A stretch of DNA of 58,136 nt from Rudaea sp. GTDB taxonomy: Bacteria; Pseudomonadota; Gammaproteobacteria; Xanthomonadales; Rhodanobacteraceae. Below the pieces are notes generated by a model that searched no databases, was not told the origin of the DNA, and worked only from the letters and a program-made list of their open reading frames with translations. The stretch covers positions 1 to 58,136 of the forward strand of contig JARLJU010000352.1 of assembly GCA_031291055.1 (NCBI GenBank). The letters are read 5' to 3'. Below are positions 17,099-26,272 of this stretch, one piece after another. Within the stretch, counting starts at the first letter, position 1; each line of letters begins with the position of its first letter. Made by a program: the position numbers and the translations under genes.

Positions 17099-17544
17099 CG
17101 ACCCCGACCCCGACCCCGACAGAAGACCGCGAAGCGATCCGCCACCTGATGGCGCTTTACAACATCAACGGCGATCGCGGCCGGATCGATGCGCTTGGGG
17201 CGACGTTCGCCGAAGACGGCGAAATCGAGTTTTCGGGTGAAACGAGCACAGGTCGCGCCGCAATCATTGCCCGGCTATCACGCGGGACGCCCAACCCGGC
17301 GCTGGAACTGTCGCGCCACCACCTGACCACTTCGCTGATCGAGATCGACGGCGAAACCGCGACCGCGCGCAGCTATTTCCAGGTGCTGACCAACCGGGGA
17401 CTCGATCACCACGGCCATTATGCCGACAGCCTGGTGCGCACGCCTGATGGCTGGCGCATCGCCCACCGTTCGGTCCGAATCGACTACCAGTCGGCCGACT
17501 CGCTCTACGCGCCGCTGCACGTCCGCGGCCGCGCACCGGCCTGA
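17095..17544 (+). CDS. SnoaL/NTF2-like small protein
   Basis: A 149-residue protein of the cone-shaped NTF2/SnoaL fold: the helix EDREAIRHLMALYNINGD, then TFAEDGEIEFSG, the strand ATARSYFQVLTN and the closing DGWRIAHRSVRIDY. Relatives include ketosteroid isomerase, scytalone dehydratase and many pathway-accessory proteins, and the active-site residues are not decisive. It overlaps the upstream gene by ATGA and so is translationally coupled. Codons 3-8 are encoded by three exact ACCCCG repeats (17101-17118), a potential slippage tract giving a TPTPTP leader. Confidence 0.72.
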   Translation: MTTPTPTPTEDREAIRHLMALYNINGDRGRIDALGATFAEDGEIEFSGETSTGRAAIIARLSRGTPNPALELSRHHLTTSLIEIDGETATARSYFQVLTNRGLDHHGHYADSLVRTPDGWRIAHRSVRIDYQSADSLYAPLHVRGRAPA

Positions 17545-17562
17545 TACCAGGATAACACTGCC

Positions 17563-18342
17563 ATGGAATTCATCACGGTTGCCAAGTCCGATCACGTCAC
17601 CACGGTCACGCTCAACCGCCCCGAAGTGATGAACGCGATCAACGGCGCGATGCATCACGAGTTGCAGGCCGCGTTCGACGATTTCGCCGACGATGACGAT
17701 CAATTCGTCTGCGTGGTAACCGGTGCGGGCGAGCGCGCGTTTTGCGCCGGGTCCGACCTGAAGGCGGTCGCACAGCGTGGCGAGCATCCGGTCTACCCGC
17801 GCCACGGTTATGCCGGACTGATCGAACGGTTCGATTGTCCCAAACCCATGATCGCAGCGGTCAATGGTCTGGCGCTCGGCGGCGGGTTTGAAGTGGCACT
17901 GGCCTGCGACATCATCATCGCTGTGGAAAATGCCAGCTTTGGGCTGCCGGAACCGCTGGTCGGCGCGATCGCGTTCGGGGGTGGCTTGCATCGGCTCGCG
18001 CGCGAAATCGGGCCCAAACGCGCCATGGGCATGATCCTGACCGCGCGGCGGGTCAGCGCTGCCGAAGGGTTTCGCCTGGGGTTCGTCAACGAGGTGGCCG
18101 CGCCCGGAGAACTCGGCGCCACCGTCGCGCGATGGGTCGCAGACATGCTGCGTGCAGCGCCCCCGGTCCTGCGCGCATCAAAGGAAGTCGTCTATCGTGG
18201 GCTCGACGAACCCAGCCTTCAGGCCGCATTGACCAACCAGTCGAACTATCCCGCTTACATTGGCTGGCGTGAAAGCGCCGATGCGAAGGAAGGCCCGCTT
18301 GCTTTCGCGGAAAAGCGCGCACCGATCTGGACCGGCAAATGA
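17563..18342 (+). CDS. Enoyl-CoA hydratase with both catalytic glutamates
   Basis: A 259-residue crotonase. The oxyanion-hole region is AFCAGSDLKAV. The two glutamates of true hydratases are in place, in LALGGGFEVALACD and in FGLPEPLVG, so syn-hydration of a 2-enoyl-CoA is the expected reaction. It lies 18 bases after the SnoaL-like gene and overlaps the reductase gene that follows by ATGA. Among the five crotonases in this window it is the one most like a canonical hydratase. Confidence 0.9.
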   Translation: MEFITVAKSDHVTTVTLNRPEVMNAINGAMHHELQAAFDDFADDDDQFVCVVTGAGERAFCAGSDLKAVAQRGEHPVYPRHGYAGLIERFDCPKPMIAAVNGLALGGGFEVALACDIIIAVENASFGLPEPLVGAIAFGGGLHRLAREIGPKRAMGMILTARRVSAAEGFRLGFVNEVAAPGELGATVARWVADMLRAAPPVLRASKEVVYRGLDEPSLQAALTNQSNYPAYIGWRESADAKEGPLAFAEKRAPIWTGK

Positions 18343-19334
18343 GCCGCGCGGTCGTCATCCACGCGTTCGGCCACCCCTCGACGTTTGCGCTGGAACCTCG
18401 TCCGATCGAGATGCCGGGTGCGGGCAGGATCGCGGTCCGCATCCACGCCGCCGGGATCAGCTTTGTCGATGTGCTCGTGGCGGCGGGCGAGTATCAATTG
18501 AAGCCGCCGCTGCCTTTCGTCCCCGGCAGCGAGTTTTCGGGCGTCATCACGGCGGTCGGCGAGGGCGTCGATCCCGCGCGCATCGGCGAACGCGTGCTGT
18601 GCAGCGCGTTCGGAGCGGCGATCGCCGAGGACGCGATAATTCCGGCCAAACTCGCCTTGCCGATACCCGCGGATATGGACTTTGCCGAGGCGGCGGTGTT
18701 CCGGGTCAGCTACGCTACGGCCTACTATGCGCTGGTCCAACGCGGTAATCTGAAGCCGGGTGAGACCGTGCTGGTACTCGGCGCCGGTGGAGCGGTCGGC
18801 TATGCCGCGGTCGAGGTTGCCAAGGCGCTTGGCGCCACCGTGATCGGCTCCGCCTCGACCGAGGCCAAGCGTGCGCTTGCGACCCGGGCGGGCGCGAACC
18901 GCACCATCGATGCGCGATCGGCCACATGGCGCGAGGATGTCAAGGCGGCCAATGGCGGCAGGCCGGTCGATGTCGTGATCGATCCTGTCGGAGGCGCAGC
19001 AACTGAACTTGCCTTCCGGTCGCTGGCCTGGAACGGGCGGTTGCTGGTAATCGGGTTTGCCGGGGGTTCGATCGCCAAATTGCCGGTCAATCTCGCTTTG
19101 CTGAAAGGTGCTTCGCTGATCGGCGTCGATGTTCGCCAGTTTGGCGAATACGAGCCCGAATTGGCAAAAGCCAATGTCGATGCACTGTTCGGGCTGTACG
19201 AAGCCGGTCATCTCCACCCGCCGATCGCCAAGACTTATACGCTCGACCAGTTCGTCGCCGCGATGGTCGAAGCCCGCAGCGGCGAGACGGCCGGACGGAT
19301 CGTTCTGAACATGCGCGATGGCGTCACCCTATGA
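18339..19334 (+). CDS. Quinone-oxidoreductase-type MDR (zinc-free alcohol dehydrogenase family)
   Basis: A 331-residue medium-chain reductase, NADPH-dependent by family. The N-terminal GroES-like domain has GISFVDVLVAAGEYQ and PGSEFSGVI, without the zinc-ligand cysteines of alcohol dehydrogenases. The Rossmann motif is VLVLGAGGAVGYAAVEVAK (about 146-164). It probably reduces an enone or 2-enoyl-CoA. It overlaps both neighbours by four bases. Confidence 0.87.
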   Translation: MSRAVVIHAFGHPSTFALEPRPIEMPGAGRIAVRIHAAGISFVDVLVAAGEYQLKPPLPFVPGSEFSGVITAVGEGVDPARIGERVLCSAFGAAIAEDAIIPAKLALPIPADMDFAEAAVFRVSYATAYYALVQRGNLKPGETVLVLGAGGAVGYAAVEVAKALGATVIGSASTEAKRALATRAGANRTIDARSATWREDVKAANGGRPVDVVIDPVGGAATELAFRSLAWNGRLLVIGFAGGSIAKLPVNLALLKGASLIGVDVRQFGEYEPELAKANVDALFGLYEAGHLHPPIAKTYTLDQFVAAMVEARSGETAGRIVLNMRDGVTL

Positions 19335-20104
19335 ACGGTCTTGCGAACAGCCCGGGCGCTTACTTTGACCAGACCGACGGCGGGTTTATGCCGACACCGG
19401 CGGCGGCCAGCCCCTGGGATGCGGCACACCTGAGCGGCATTGCGATCGGCGGCCTTCTCGCGCATGCGATCGACGGCGTCAGTGACGCGATGTCGGTCGC
19501 GCGGCTGACGATCGACATCCTCGGCACTGCGCCGAGCACCGAAAGCACGGTCACTGTCACCACGCGGCGGGAGGGTAACCGGATCAAGCTGATCGAAGCC
19601 GAACTCTCGGCGCAAGGGCGCGTTTCCGCGCGCGCAACCGCACTGCTCGTGCGCGCTATCGACACCCCGCCGATCCTGGCGCCGCTCGCCTATGAACAGC
19701 CTGAGGCCTACCCCGATTCGAGCCCGACCGGCCGCGCCGTGCTGCAAGGCGCTTTTCAGCGGCGCATCGTCTATGGGGATATCCGTACCCCCGGCCCCGG
19801 TGCAATGTGGAGCAGGACAGATATCGCGATGGTCGCCGGCGTCTCGCTTTCGCCGCTGGTGCGTGCGACCATGCTCGGTGATATGGGTGGCGCGATCGGC
19901 AGCGCTTTGCCGGTGAAAGGCTTCACCTTTCCCAATCTGGATATCGCCATCCATTTCAACAGGATGCCGCGTGGCGAGTGGCTGCTGATCGATGCGCTGA
20001 CCGAAAGCGCGGGAAACGGCCTGGCGATCGTCAGCAGCGTTTTTTCGGACCGGGAGGGGGTTTACGGCCGCGGACACCAAATCCTGTTCGTCACGCCGCG
20101 CTGA
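19331..20104 (+). CDS. Thioesterase-family double-hotdog protein
   Basis: A 257-residue protein resembling acyl-CoA thioesterase II-like (TesB-type) hotdog proteins. N-terminal features are WDAAHLSGIAIGGLLAHAID and then the strand TVTVTTRREGNRIKLIEAEL. The C-terminal half has LVRATMLGDMGGAIGSALP, NLDIAIHFNRMPRGEWLLID and a final GRGHQILFV. It presumably releases CoA from dead-end or product acyl-CoAs, saving the free CoA pool. It is the last gene of the operon begun at 16127, coupled by an ATGA overlap, and faces a convergent crotonase gene. Confidence 0.75.
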   Translation: MNGLANSPGAYFDQTDGGFMPTPAAASPWDAAHLSGIAIGGLLAHAIDGVSDAMSVARLTIDILGTAPSTESTVTVTTRREGNRIKLIEAELSAQGRVSARATALLVRAIDTPPILAPLAYEQPEAYPDSSPTGRAVLQGAFQRRIVYGDIRTPGPGAMWSRTDIAMVAGVSLSPLVRATMLGDMGGAIGSALPVKGFTFPNLDIAIHFNRMPRGEWLLIDALTESAGNGLAIVSSVFSDREGVYGRGHQILFVTPR

Positions 20105-20147
20105 CCTGATTCAAACATGCATCGCCGTACGCACGACAGACGTGAAA

Positions 20148-20948
20148 CTACTCGCTCGCGTCCTTGAGCGCCTTGTAAATCTGGGCGGTGGCGGTTGTCG
20201 ACAGGCCCATGTTGAGTGCTTCGTGATCAAGCGCCGCCTCGAACTGCGAGTCTTCGGCGAAATTGAGATTGGCCTTCATGTAGCGATACCCCATGCGCGG
20301 GCCGTCGGCCAGGCGGTGGGCGGTTTTCAGAGTCTCGGCTCTCAGGTCGGTATCGGCGAACAGCTTGGTGTAGATACCCTTGGCGAACGCGGTTTTCGCG
20401 TCGAGCTTTTCGCTCAGGAAAAACAGTTCGCGGGCAACCCCAGTGCCCAGGATCTTGGTCCAGAACCAGGTCGAGCCGAAATCGCCGCCCGCGCCGATCC
20501 GGTCGAATGCGCTCAGAAACGTCGCCGATTCGCCGGCGAAGCGCAGATCGCACGCACCCGCAATGCCGATGCCCGCGCCGGCGACGGGGCCGTTTATCAT
20601 CGCAATGGCCGGCTTGGGCATTTCGTGCAGCAGCCGCGAACTTTCCATGAAGCCGCGCAGGCGGGTAAAGCCCTGTTCGGTTCGCCCACCGCTGCCCGGA
20701 TCGGCCGGGCCTGCCCTGCCCCCGCCTTCCTTGAGATCGCCGCCCGCGCAGAACCCGCGTCCCGCACCCGTCACGACCACGCAACCGACAGAGGAATCGC
20801 GTGCAGCATCGGCAACGACATCGACGAGTTCGGCCATGATGCCGCCCTCGAATGCGTTGAGCCGGTCCGGACGATTGAGCGTGATGATCCGCACGCCGTC
20901 CTCGTTCTCAACCAGTACCAGACCGCCCGTTTGCGCTGCTTCGGTCAT
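20148..20948 (-). CDS. Enoyl-CoA hydratase/isomerase family protein, PaaG-like
   Basis: A 266-residue crotonase. ATG at 20948 is chosen because AGGAGAACAGGT precedes it; the longer open frame to 21182 runs through the promoter gap. The oxyanion region is RGFCAGGDLKEGGG. The first hydratase glutamate is replaced (GAGIGIAGACD), and the second region reads AFDRIGAGGDFGSTWFW with an aspartate, as in PaaG isomerase. It shares this with the crotonase at 4955, so a double-bond isomerase role is suspected. It is divergent from the DUF35 operon. Confidence 0.85.
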   Translation of the reverse strand: MTEAAQTGGLVLVENEDGVRIITLNRPDRLNAFEGGIMAELVDVVADAARDSSVGCVVVTGAGRGFCAGGDLKEGGGRAGPADPGSGGRTEQGFTRLRGFMESSRLLHEMPKPAIAMINGPVAGAGIGIAGACDLRFAGESATFLSAFDRIGAGGDFGSTWFWTKILGTGVARELFFLSEKLDAKTAFAKGIYTKLFADTDLRAETLKTAHRLADGPRMGYRYMKANLNFAEDSQFEAALDHEALNMGLSTTATAQIYKALKDASE

Positions 20949-20991
20949 ACCTGTTCTCCTGCGGCCGCCATTGACCGGCCCGTCGTGATAG

Positions 20992-21006
20992 TTCACTAAG
21001 TAATAC
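20992..21006. promoter_or_regulatory. Variant operator between crotonase and DUF35 operon
   Basis: TTCACTAAGTAATAC lies in the 136-base divergent gap. The reverse strand gives ACTTAGT, one base from the shared core. It is in the expected position but weaker. Confidence 0.35.
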
Positions 21007-21084
21007 AGCAAAAAGTGCAAGCGGCAGGAGAGGATCGCCCGTGACAAACCGGACCCGACCGCGCACTGCGTCTGTGCATCGCCC

Positions 21085-21498
21085 ATGACCGTTCCCCGGC
21101 CGCTGCCCGCGATTGACCGCGACACCGCGCCGTTCTGGTCCGGCGGCGCGGAAGGCAAGTTGCTGATCGAACGGTGCAACACGTGCCATTATCTGATCCA
21201 TCCGCCAACCGGGTTCTGCCCGCAATGCGAAAGTCGCGACACTGCGCCACACGCCGTATCCGGCCGCGCGATCGTGACGAGCTGCACCGTCAATTACAAG
21301 CAATGGATGCCCGGCCTGCCGGTGCCCTATGTGCTCGCGCTCGTTTCGCTTGAAGAACAGGACGATGTCAGGCTGGCCACCAATATCGTCGATTGCGATC
21401 CCGAAAGCGTGACAATCGGTATGAAAGTGACTGTGCATTTCGAACAGTCGCAAGACCTGTGGGTGCCGTTGTTTGCACCGGCCGGCGACGCACCATGA
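21085..21498 (+). CDS. DUF35 zinc-ribbon/OB-fold protein
   Basis: A 137-residue two-domain protein. A rubredoxin-like zinc ribbon (CNTCHYLIHPPTGFCPQC, about 32-49, four cysteines) is followed by an OB-fold. Such proteins bind acyl-CoA and activate a partner lipid-transfer-type thiolase; in steroid degradation the DUF35 part of ChsH2 is needed by the retro-aldolase Ltp2. The partner candidate is the very next gene, overlapping by ATGA, which supports an obligate complex (inference from known systems). Confidence 0.85.
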   Translation: MTVPRPLPAIDRDTAPFWSGGAEGKLLIERCNTCHYLIHPPTGFCPQCESRDTAPHAVSGRAIVTSCTVNYKQWMPGLPVPYVLALVSLEEQDDVRLATNIVDCDPESVTIGMKVTVHFEQSQDLWVPLFAPAGDAP

Positions 21499-22679
21499 CC
21501 AGCTATTTCGAAAAGCAGTCCGCGATAACCGGGATCGGCCAATCCAGAATTTCGCGCGGCGCGGACAAGTCGTCGCTTGGCTTGACCATCGACGCCGCGA
21601 TGCAGGCGATCGGCAATGCGGGCCTGAAGCGCAGCGATATCGACGGCATGGCGACATGGCCGGGGGACCGCGCCGACGGCTCGGGCTTCTCCGATGTCGG
21701 TATACCGGCGTTGCAGGACGCGCTGCGCATCCAGGTCGACTGGTATTCGAACTGTTCCGAGACGGCGGGCCAGTTCGGAGCCTTGTTCAATGCGATCGGC
21801 GCGATTTCCGCCGGGCTGGCACGCCATGTGCTGATCTTTCGCACCATGTACGAAGCGACTTCGCGCAAGACCGGTTTCGCCAATGCGCTCAACGTGCCCG
21901 GGCAGCGCGTGCACGGCGGGTTCAACTGGTATGCGCCCTATCACACGTATGCTGCCGCGACGCAGCAGGCGCTCTATTTTGCGCGGTACGTCCACGAAAG
22001 CGGGATCAAGCCCGAACACGTCGCACAGATCGCGCTCAACGGCCGGCGCAACGCTGCACTCAATCCCGCCGCGGTTTATCGCACGCCGATCACCATGGAC
22101 GATTATTTTGCCTCGCCGATCATTTCGACACCGCTGCGACTGTTCGATTGCGACGTGCCGATCGATGGCTCGACCGCGATCATCCTCAGCCACATCGATG
22201 CCGCGCGCGATCTGCCCAATCCGGTGACCCGGATCGAAGCGGTGGGGTCCAACATGCGCTATCGCAACAGTTGGACCCAACTTGACGCGCTCGCAACGCA
22301 AGGGCAACCGCATGTCGCCGAAATGATGTGGAACCGCACCGACCTGACAACCGCCGATGTCGATGTCGCCGAGCTTTACGACGGATTCAGCTTTCACACG
22401 ATCAACTGGCTGGAAAACTTCGGCTTCTGCAAACGCTATGAAGCTGGCGACTTCATCGGTGACGGCAGCCGCATCGCACTGGAGGGCGAATTGCCGATCA
22501 ATACCAACGGGGGCGCGCTGTCGGCCGGGCGGATGCATGCCTATGGCCAGGTTCATGAGGCCTGCACGCAATTGTGGGGTCTGGGCAAGGCCCGACAAGT
22601 CAAAGGCGATCCGCGGGTCGCGGCTTTGTCCACCGCTGGCGGCCCACTCGCCGGCTGCTTTTTGCTGGTCCGCGAATGA
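21495..22679 (+). CDS. Lipid-transfer-protein-type thiolase / retro-aldolase (Ltp family)
   Basis: A 394-residue thiolase-fold protein of the SCP-x/Ltp group. A thiolase-like nucleophile region WYSNCSETAGQFGA is at about 80-93. VDVAELYDGFSFHTINWLE is at about 287-305 and NTNGGALSAGRMHAYGQVHEA at about 336-356. The GHP motif histidine of true thiolases is not present in its usual form (GRMHAYG). With a DUF35 partner directly upstream, either thiolytic cleavage or retro-aldol cleavage of a branched or tertiary beta-hydroxyacyl-CoA is possible, as for Ltp2. It is coupled by four-base overlaps on both sides. Confidence 0.82.
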   Translation: MTSYFEKQSAITGIGQSRISRGADKSSLGLTIDAAMQAIGNAGLKRSDIDGMATWPGDRADGSGFSDVGIPALQDALRIQVDWYSNCSETAGQFGALFNAIGAISAGLARHVLIFRTMYEATSRKTGFANALNVPGQRVHGGFNWYAPYHTYAAATQQALYFARYVHESGIKPEHVAQIALNGRRNAALNPAAVYRTPITMDDYFASPIISTPLRLFDCDVPIDGSTAIILSHIDAARDLPNPVTRIEAVGSNMRYRNSWTQLDALATQGQPHVAEMMWNRTDLTTADVDVAELYDGFSFHTINWLENFGFCKRYEAGDFIGDGSRIALEGELPINTNGGALSAGRMHAYGQVHEACTQLWGLGKARQVKGDPRVAALSTAGGPLAGCFLLVRE

Positions 22680-23647
22680 GGTCGCATCACCTCGTCGATC
22701 CCGAACTGCTGCCGCTGCTCGATCTGCTGCCCGGCGCGGATATGTCTGCGGCGATGCTGCCAACGGCGCGCGCGATGATGGCACAGCGCCTGCTTGGCCA
22801 GCCGGGGCCCAACCCGTCACAAATTCTTGCCGTACCCGGCCCGGTCGGCGCGCCGGACGTGCCGGTCCGGCTGTTCCGGCCGGACGAAGCCGGGGCAAAT
22901 CTACCAGCGATCCTGCACATCCACGGCGGCGGTTTTATCGTTGGCATGGCCGCGATGAACGACGCCGACAATGCGGCTCGGGCGGGGCGCCACGGCGCGG
23001 TGGTCGTGTCTGTCGACTATCGGCTTGCACCCGAAACGCCCTTTCCCGGCCCGATCGAGGATTGCTACGCGGCCCTCGAGTGGCTGTTTGCCGAGGCCGC
23101 CACGCTCGGCGTCGATCCGCGCCGTATCGTCGTCACCGGCGAGAGCGCTGGCGGGGGCCTTGCGGCCGCGCTGGCCTTGTTGGCGCGCGATCGCGGCTTG
23201 CCGCCGTTGGCGGGCCAGGTGTTGACATATCCTATGCTCGATCCGTCCTCGGCCGATTCGAGCAATGCGAGCACGGGCGAATTCGTGTGGACCCGCGCCT
23301 CTAACCGCTTCGGTTGGGCCGCCATGCGCGGCGACAGCGACATTCCGCTGGATCGTCTCGGCCATTTCGCGCCCGCACGGGCGACGGATCTGTCGGGTCT
23401 CGCGCCGGCATGCATCGCGGTCGGCGCGCTCGATCTGTTTCTCGATGAAGACATCGCCTATGCGACGAAGCTGTCGCACGCCGGGGTGCCAATCGAACTG
23501 CGCGTCTATCCTGGCGCCTTCCATGGCTTTGACCTGATGGCGCAGGCCCGCGTTTCGCGGCAGATCGCCAAGGACATCGTCAGCGCGACACAACGCCTGC
23601 TCGCGGTGCAGTCGGCCGAAGCTCGATCACCGCGCGAGACGCCATGA
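22676..23647 (+). CDS. HSL-type alpha/beta hydrolase (esterase)
   Basis: A 323-residue esterase of the hormone-sensitive-lipase family. The oxyanion motif is HIHGGGFIVG (about 82-91), with VVSVDYRLAPETPFPGPIED, the nucleophile in VTGESAGGG (about 160) and the acid in GALDLFLDED. The catalytic histidine is in GAFHGFDLM (about 284). It has no signal peptide. The start ATG at 22676 overlaps the preceding stop. It could open an ester or lactone substrate before CoA activation by the ligase encoded next. Confidence 0.9.
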   Translation: MRSHHLVDPELLPLLDLLPGADMSAAMLPTARAMMAQRLLGQPGPNPSQILAVPGPVGAPDVPVRLFRPDEAGANLPAILHIHGGGFIVGMAAMNDADNAARAGRHGAVVVSVDYRLAPETPFPGPIEDCYAALEWLFAEAATLGVDPRRIVVTGESAGGGLAAALALLARDRGLPPLAGQVLTYPMLDPSSADSSNASTGEFVWTRASNRFGWAAMRGDSDIPLDRLGHFAPARATDLSGLAPACIAVGALDLFLDEDIAYATKLSHAGVPIELRVYPGAFHGFDLMAQARVSRQIAKDIVSATQRLLAVQSAEARSPRETP

Positions 23648-25257
23648 CAAGTCCCGCGCTCGCGCATCTCGATTGGGAAAAGACCGCGCCCGTCGGTCCG
23701 ACGTTGCCTGCGTTGTTGGCGTGGGGCGCAGCAGCGCACGGATCGCGCGAAGTGCTTGTGATCGACGATGAGCGACTGACATATGCCGATCTCGATGCGC
23801 GATCGCGCGCGTTCGCGGCCCGATTGCTGCAGGCCGGTATCGGAAAGGGTACGCGCGTCGGGATCCTGCTGCCCAATGGCGCCCAGTTCCTAGTGAGCTT
23901 CTTTGCGCTTGCGCGTATCGGCGCCACCGCAATTCCGGTCAGCACGCTGTCGAGTTCGCCCGAACTGGCCCGGATCGCCCGCAGTGCGGGTTTTTCATTG
24001 CTGATCGCAACCGATGTCCATCTCGGAACCGATTTCCTGGCCCGCATCGACGCGATGCTCGGCGCAGATGCCAGCGACACGGCCATTGCTCAGCCGCAGA
24101 CACCGCATCTGCGCGCGATCTGGCTTTGGCGCGGCGCGGCCGCATGGGGAACTTCGATCGTCGAAACGCCGGCGTCTGCACGGGATGCGGCGCGGGTCGC
24201 CGCTGCGCAAGCGTTGGTCGTGCCTGCCGACATGCTGACGATCATCTATACCTCGGGCTCGACTTCGGAGCCAAAGGGCGTGATGCACACCCATGGCGCG
24301 TTCATGCGCTCGTCGCGCCGCTGGGTCGCTTCAATGCCCTACCGCGACGCAGACCGGCTGTTCGTCGCCTCGCCGATGTTCTGGGTCGGCGGATTGATCA
24401 CCTCGCTGCTGACGATGATGCAGGTCGGCGGCACGGTCGTCGGCTCGGTACGCAGCGGCGCCGCTTTGCTCGATGTGATCGAGTGCGAGCGCTGCACCAC
24501 GCTTCAGGTCTGGCCCCACATGGCACGACAGATCGCCGAAGATCCCGGCTTTGCGGATCGCGACTGGAGCGCGATGCGCGCGGGCACCGTGCTGGCGATG
24601 ATCCCCGCCGAGCATCATCCGCGCAATGGCAACGGTTTCGGCTGGGCGATGGGCATGACCGAAACGGCCGGCCCGCACAGTTCGGCGATGGCCATGATCG
24701 ACGACGAACACATTGGAGCAATGGGATTGCTTGCGCCGGGCATGGAACACCGCATCGTCGATCCCGAAACCGGCGCGATCCAGCCCGAAGGCGAGCGGGG
24801 CGAACTGCATGTGCGCGGCGACACGTTGATGCTCGGCTATGCGGGGCGGGAACGCGCAGATACATTCGATGCCGATGGCTGGTTTGCGACCGGCGACATC
24901 TGCTCGATCCGCGACCTGCATCTGTTTTTCCACGGCCGGCGGGACGCGATGATCAAGACGGCGGGGGCCAATGTGGCGCCCGCCGAGGTCGAGGCTGCTC
25001 TGATGACACTGCCCGGCATTGCCGAAGCGCATGTGATCGGCGTCCCCGATCAGCAACGCGGGCAAATCGTCGGTGCCCTGGTGGTGCCGCTCGAAGGTAC
25101 GACACTGGATCGCGATGCCGTGCTTGCAGGAGCCAGACCTTTGCTCTCGTCGTACAAAGTACCGCGCAAGCTGGCGATCGTCGCCACCGCACCCTTGACC
25201 GGCACCAGCAAGCTCGATCGCCGCGCTGCGCTGCGGCTGATCGAGCAGCTCGGCTAG
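23644..25257 (+). CDS. AMP-forming acyl-CoA synthetase
   Basis: A 537-residue ANL-superfamily ligase that adenylates a carboxylate and transfers it to CoA. The P-loop motif TIIYTSGSTSEPKGVMHTHG is at about 199-218. The A5 region is FGWAMGMTETAGPHSS, and the hinge is FATGDICSIRDLHLFFHGRR. The C-terminal catalytic lysine is in GTSKLDRRAAL. It ends an ATGA-linked operon with the Ltp/DUF35 pair and the esterase. Its stop overlaps the convergent SDR stop by four bases (CTAG read on both strands). Confidence 0.92.
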   Translation: MTSPALAHLDWEKTAPVGPTLPALLAWGAAAHGSREVLVIDDERLTYADLDARSRAFAARLLQAGIGKGTRVGILLPNGAQFLVSFFALARIGATAIPVSTLSSSPELARIARSAGFSLLIATDVHLGTDFLARIDAMLGADASDTAIAQPQTPHLRAIWLWRGAAAWGTSIVETPASARDAARVAAAQALVVPADMLTIIYTSGSTSEPKGVMHTHGAFMRSSRRWVASMPYRDADRLFVASPMFWVGGLITSLLTMMQVGGTVVGSVRSGAALLDVIECERCTTLQVWPHMARQIAEDPGFADRDWSAMRAGTVLAMIPAEHHPRNGNGFGWAMGMTETAGPHSSAMAMIDDEHIGAMGLLAPGMEHRIVDPETGAIQPEGERGELHVRGDTLMLGYAGRERADTFDADGWFATGDICSIRDLHLFFHGRRDAMIKTAGANVAPAEVEAALMTLPGIAEAHVIGVPDQQRGQIVGALVVPLEGTTLDRDAVLAGARPLLSSYKVPRKLAIVATAPLTGTSKLDRRAALRLIEQLG

Positions 25258-26165
25258 AGCGGGTTTTCAGCGAGCGATTTTCTTACCGATTGCTCTGCTG
25301 CGGCCAACATGTCGGTGTGTCTGGGCGCCCAGCCAAATTCCTGTCGGATCCGCGGGCTGCGCGATCGGCTCGAGACACCAAACACGATCAGCGTGGCAAA
25401 CTTGCCCCACAGCGCAATGGCCTCGTCCATGGTGATGCTGCGCGTGGGCGCTCCGGTCAGCCGTCCGACGGTTTCGGCAATCCAGCGGTTGGGGATTTCG
25501 CCGGCGACAGCATGATATACCGCGCCGTCCCGTCCCCCTTGCGCAACATGGCGAAACGCTTCACCAAGGTCTTCGGCATGAATGTGCGTGTACATGTTCA
25601 GACCCTCGCCGACGTAGCAAGCGGCGCCGGTCTGTCGCACCGAGTCAAGCACGTGGGTAACGAGCATGTGGGGTTGGTCGTGCGTCCACACCGCGGGCGG
25701 GCGCATGACGATGCCGCGCTTGAGACCTTTGGAAGAGGCCGAACGCACTCTGCCCTCCAATTCCCACCGGGATGCAATCGCACGCTGCGGCACAAAGTCG
25801 TCGGTCTCGGCGAAAGTGTCCTCGCTCCATGCGCCGCCCGTGCGCTGCCCCAGCACGCCTGTGCCCGAACAGAAGATCAGGCTTTTGCCGCTGCCGGCCA
25901 GGTGATCGATGATCCAGTCGACCACCGGCGTTTCGGCATCGCCCATCGCGGGCGCGAACACGACGGTGTCCGCGCCGGCCAGGCCCGCGGCGAGCGCGTG
26001 ACGATCCTCGGCGTCGCCCCGGATCACCGCTATGCCGTCCGTGGCAAGCTTGGCCTCGGCCGCGTCGGATCTGGCAAGGCTGGTTACGTCAAGTCCTGCG
26101 GCAACCATCGCGCGGGCCGCATGGCCTCCGATCAAGCCGGTGCCGCCGATCACGAAAACTGTCAT
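25254..26165 (-). CDS. Extended SDR / NAD-dependent epimerase-type reductase
   Basis: A 303-residue Rossmann protein with FVIGGTGLIGGHAAR at about 4-18. The expected extended-SDR active-site YxxxK is not clear; instead FCSGTGVLGQRTGGAWSED and RAIASRWELEGRV occupy that region. Later motifs HIHAEDLGEAFRHV and YHAVAGE are typical. It may be an atypical SDR using another catalytic set, or a cofactor-binding protein. It is divergent from the DUF1446 gene across a gap carrying a strong operator. Confidence 0.78.
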   Translation of the reverse strand: MTVFVIGGTGLIGGHAARAMVAAGLDVTSLARSDAAEAKLATDGIAVIRGDAEDRHALAAGLAGADTVVFAPAMGDAETPVVDWIIDHLAGSGKSLIFCSGTGVLGQRTGGAWSEDTFAETDDFVPQRAIASRWELEGRVRSASSKGLKRGIVMRPPAVWTHDQPHMLVTHVLDSVRQTGAACYVGEGLNMYTHIHAEDLGEAFRHVAQGGRDGAVYHAVAGEIPNRWIAETVGRLTGAPTRSITMDEAIALWGKFATLIVFGVSSRSRSPRIRQEFGWAPRHTDMLAAAEQSVRKSLAENPL

Positions 26166-26217
26166 TCTTGCGCTTTCCCATTCTCATCCCGCTTGATCTG
26201 GCCGAGATATCCTCGAC

Positions 26218-26234
26218 AACCTGGTTTACCAAGT
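26218..26234. promoter_or_regulatory. ACCTRGT-type palindromic operator
   Basis: AACCTGGTTTACCAAGT lies between the divergent SDR (start 26165) and DUF1446 gene (start 26273). The inner TGGTTTACCA is the classic form of a FadR-type GntR operator, which suits the two FadR-type regulators in this window. Confidence 0.6.
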
Positions 26235-26272
26235 GAATAAGCGAACCAGACCAATCGGGCAGAGGATTCGCC

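Noticed and set aside
24126..26240. 704-codon open frame on the + strand across the ligase and the following SDR
   Set aside because: It is out of frame with the ligase and antisense to the SDR, rich in arginine and low in hydrophobic residues, which is typical of a shadow frame.
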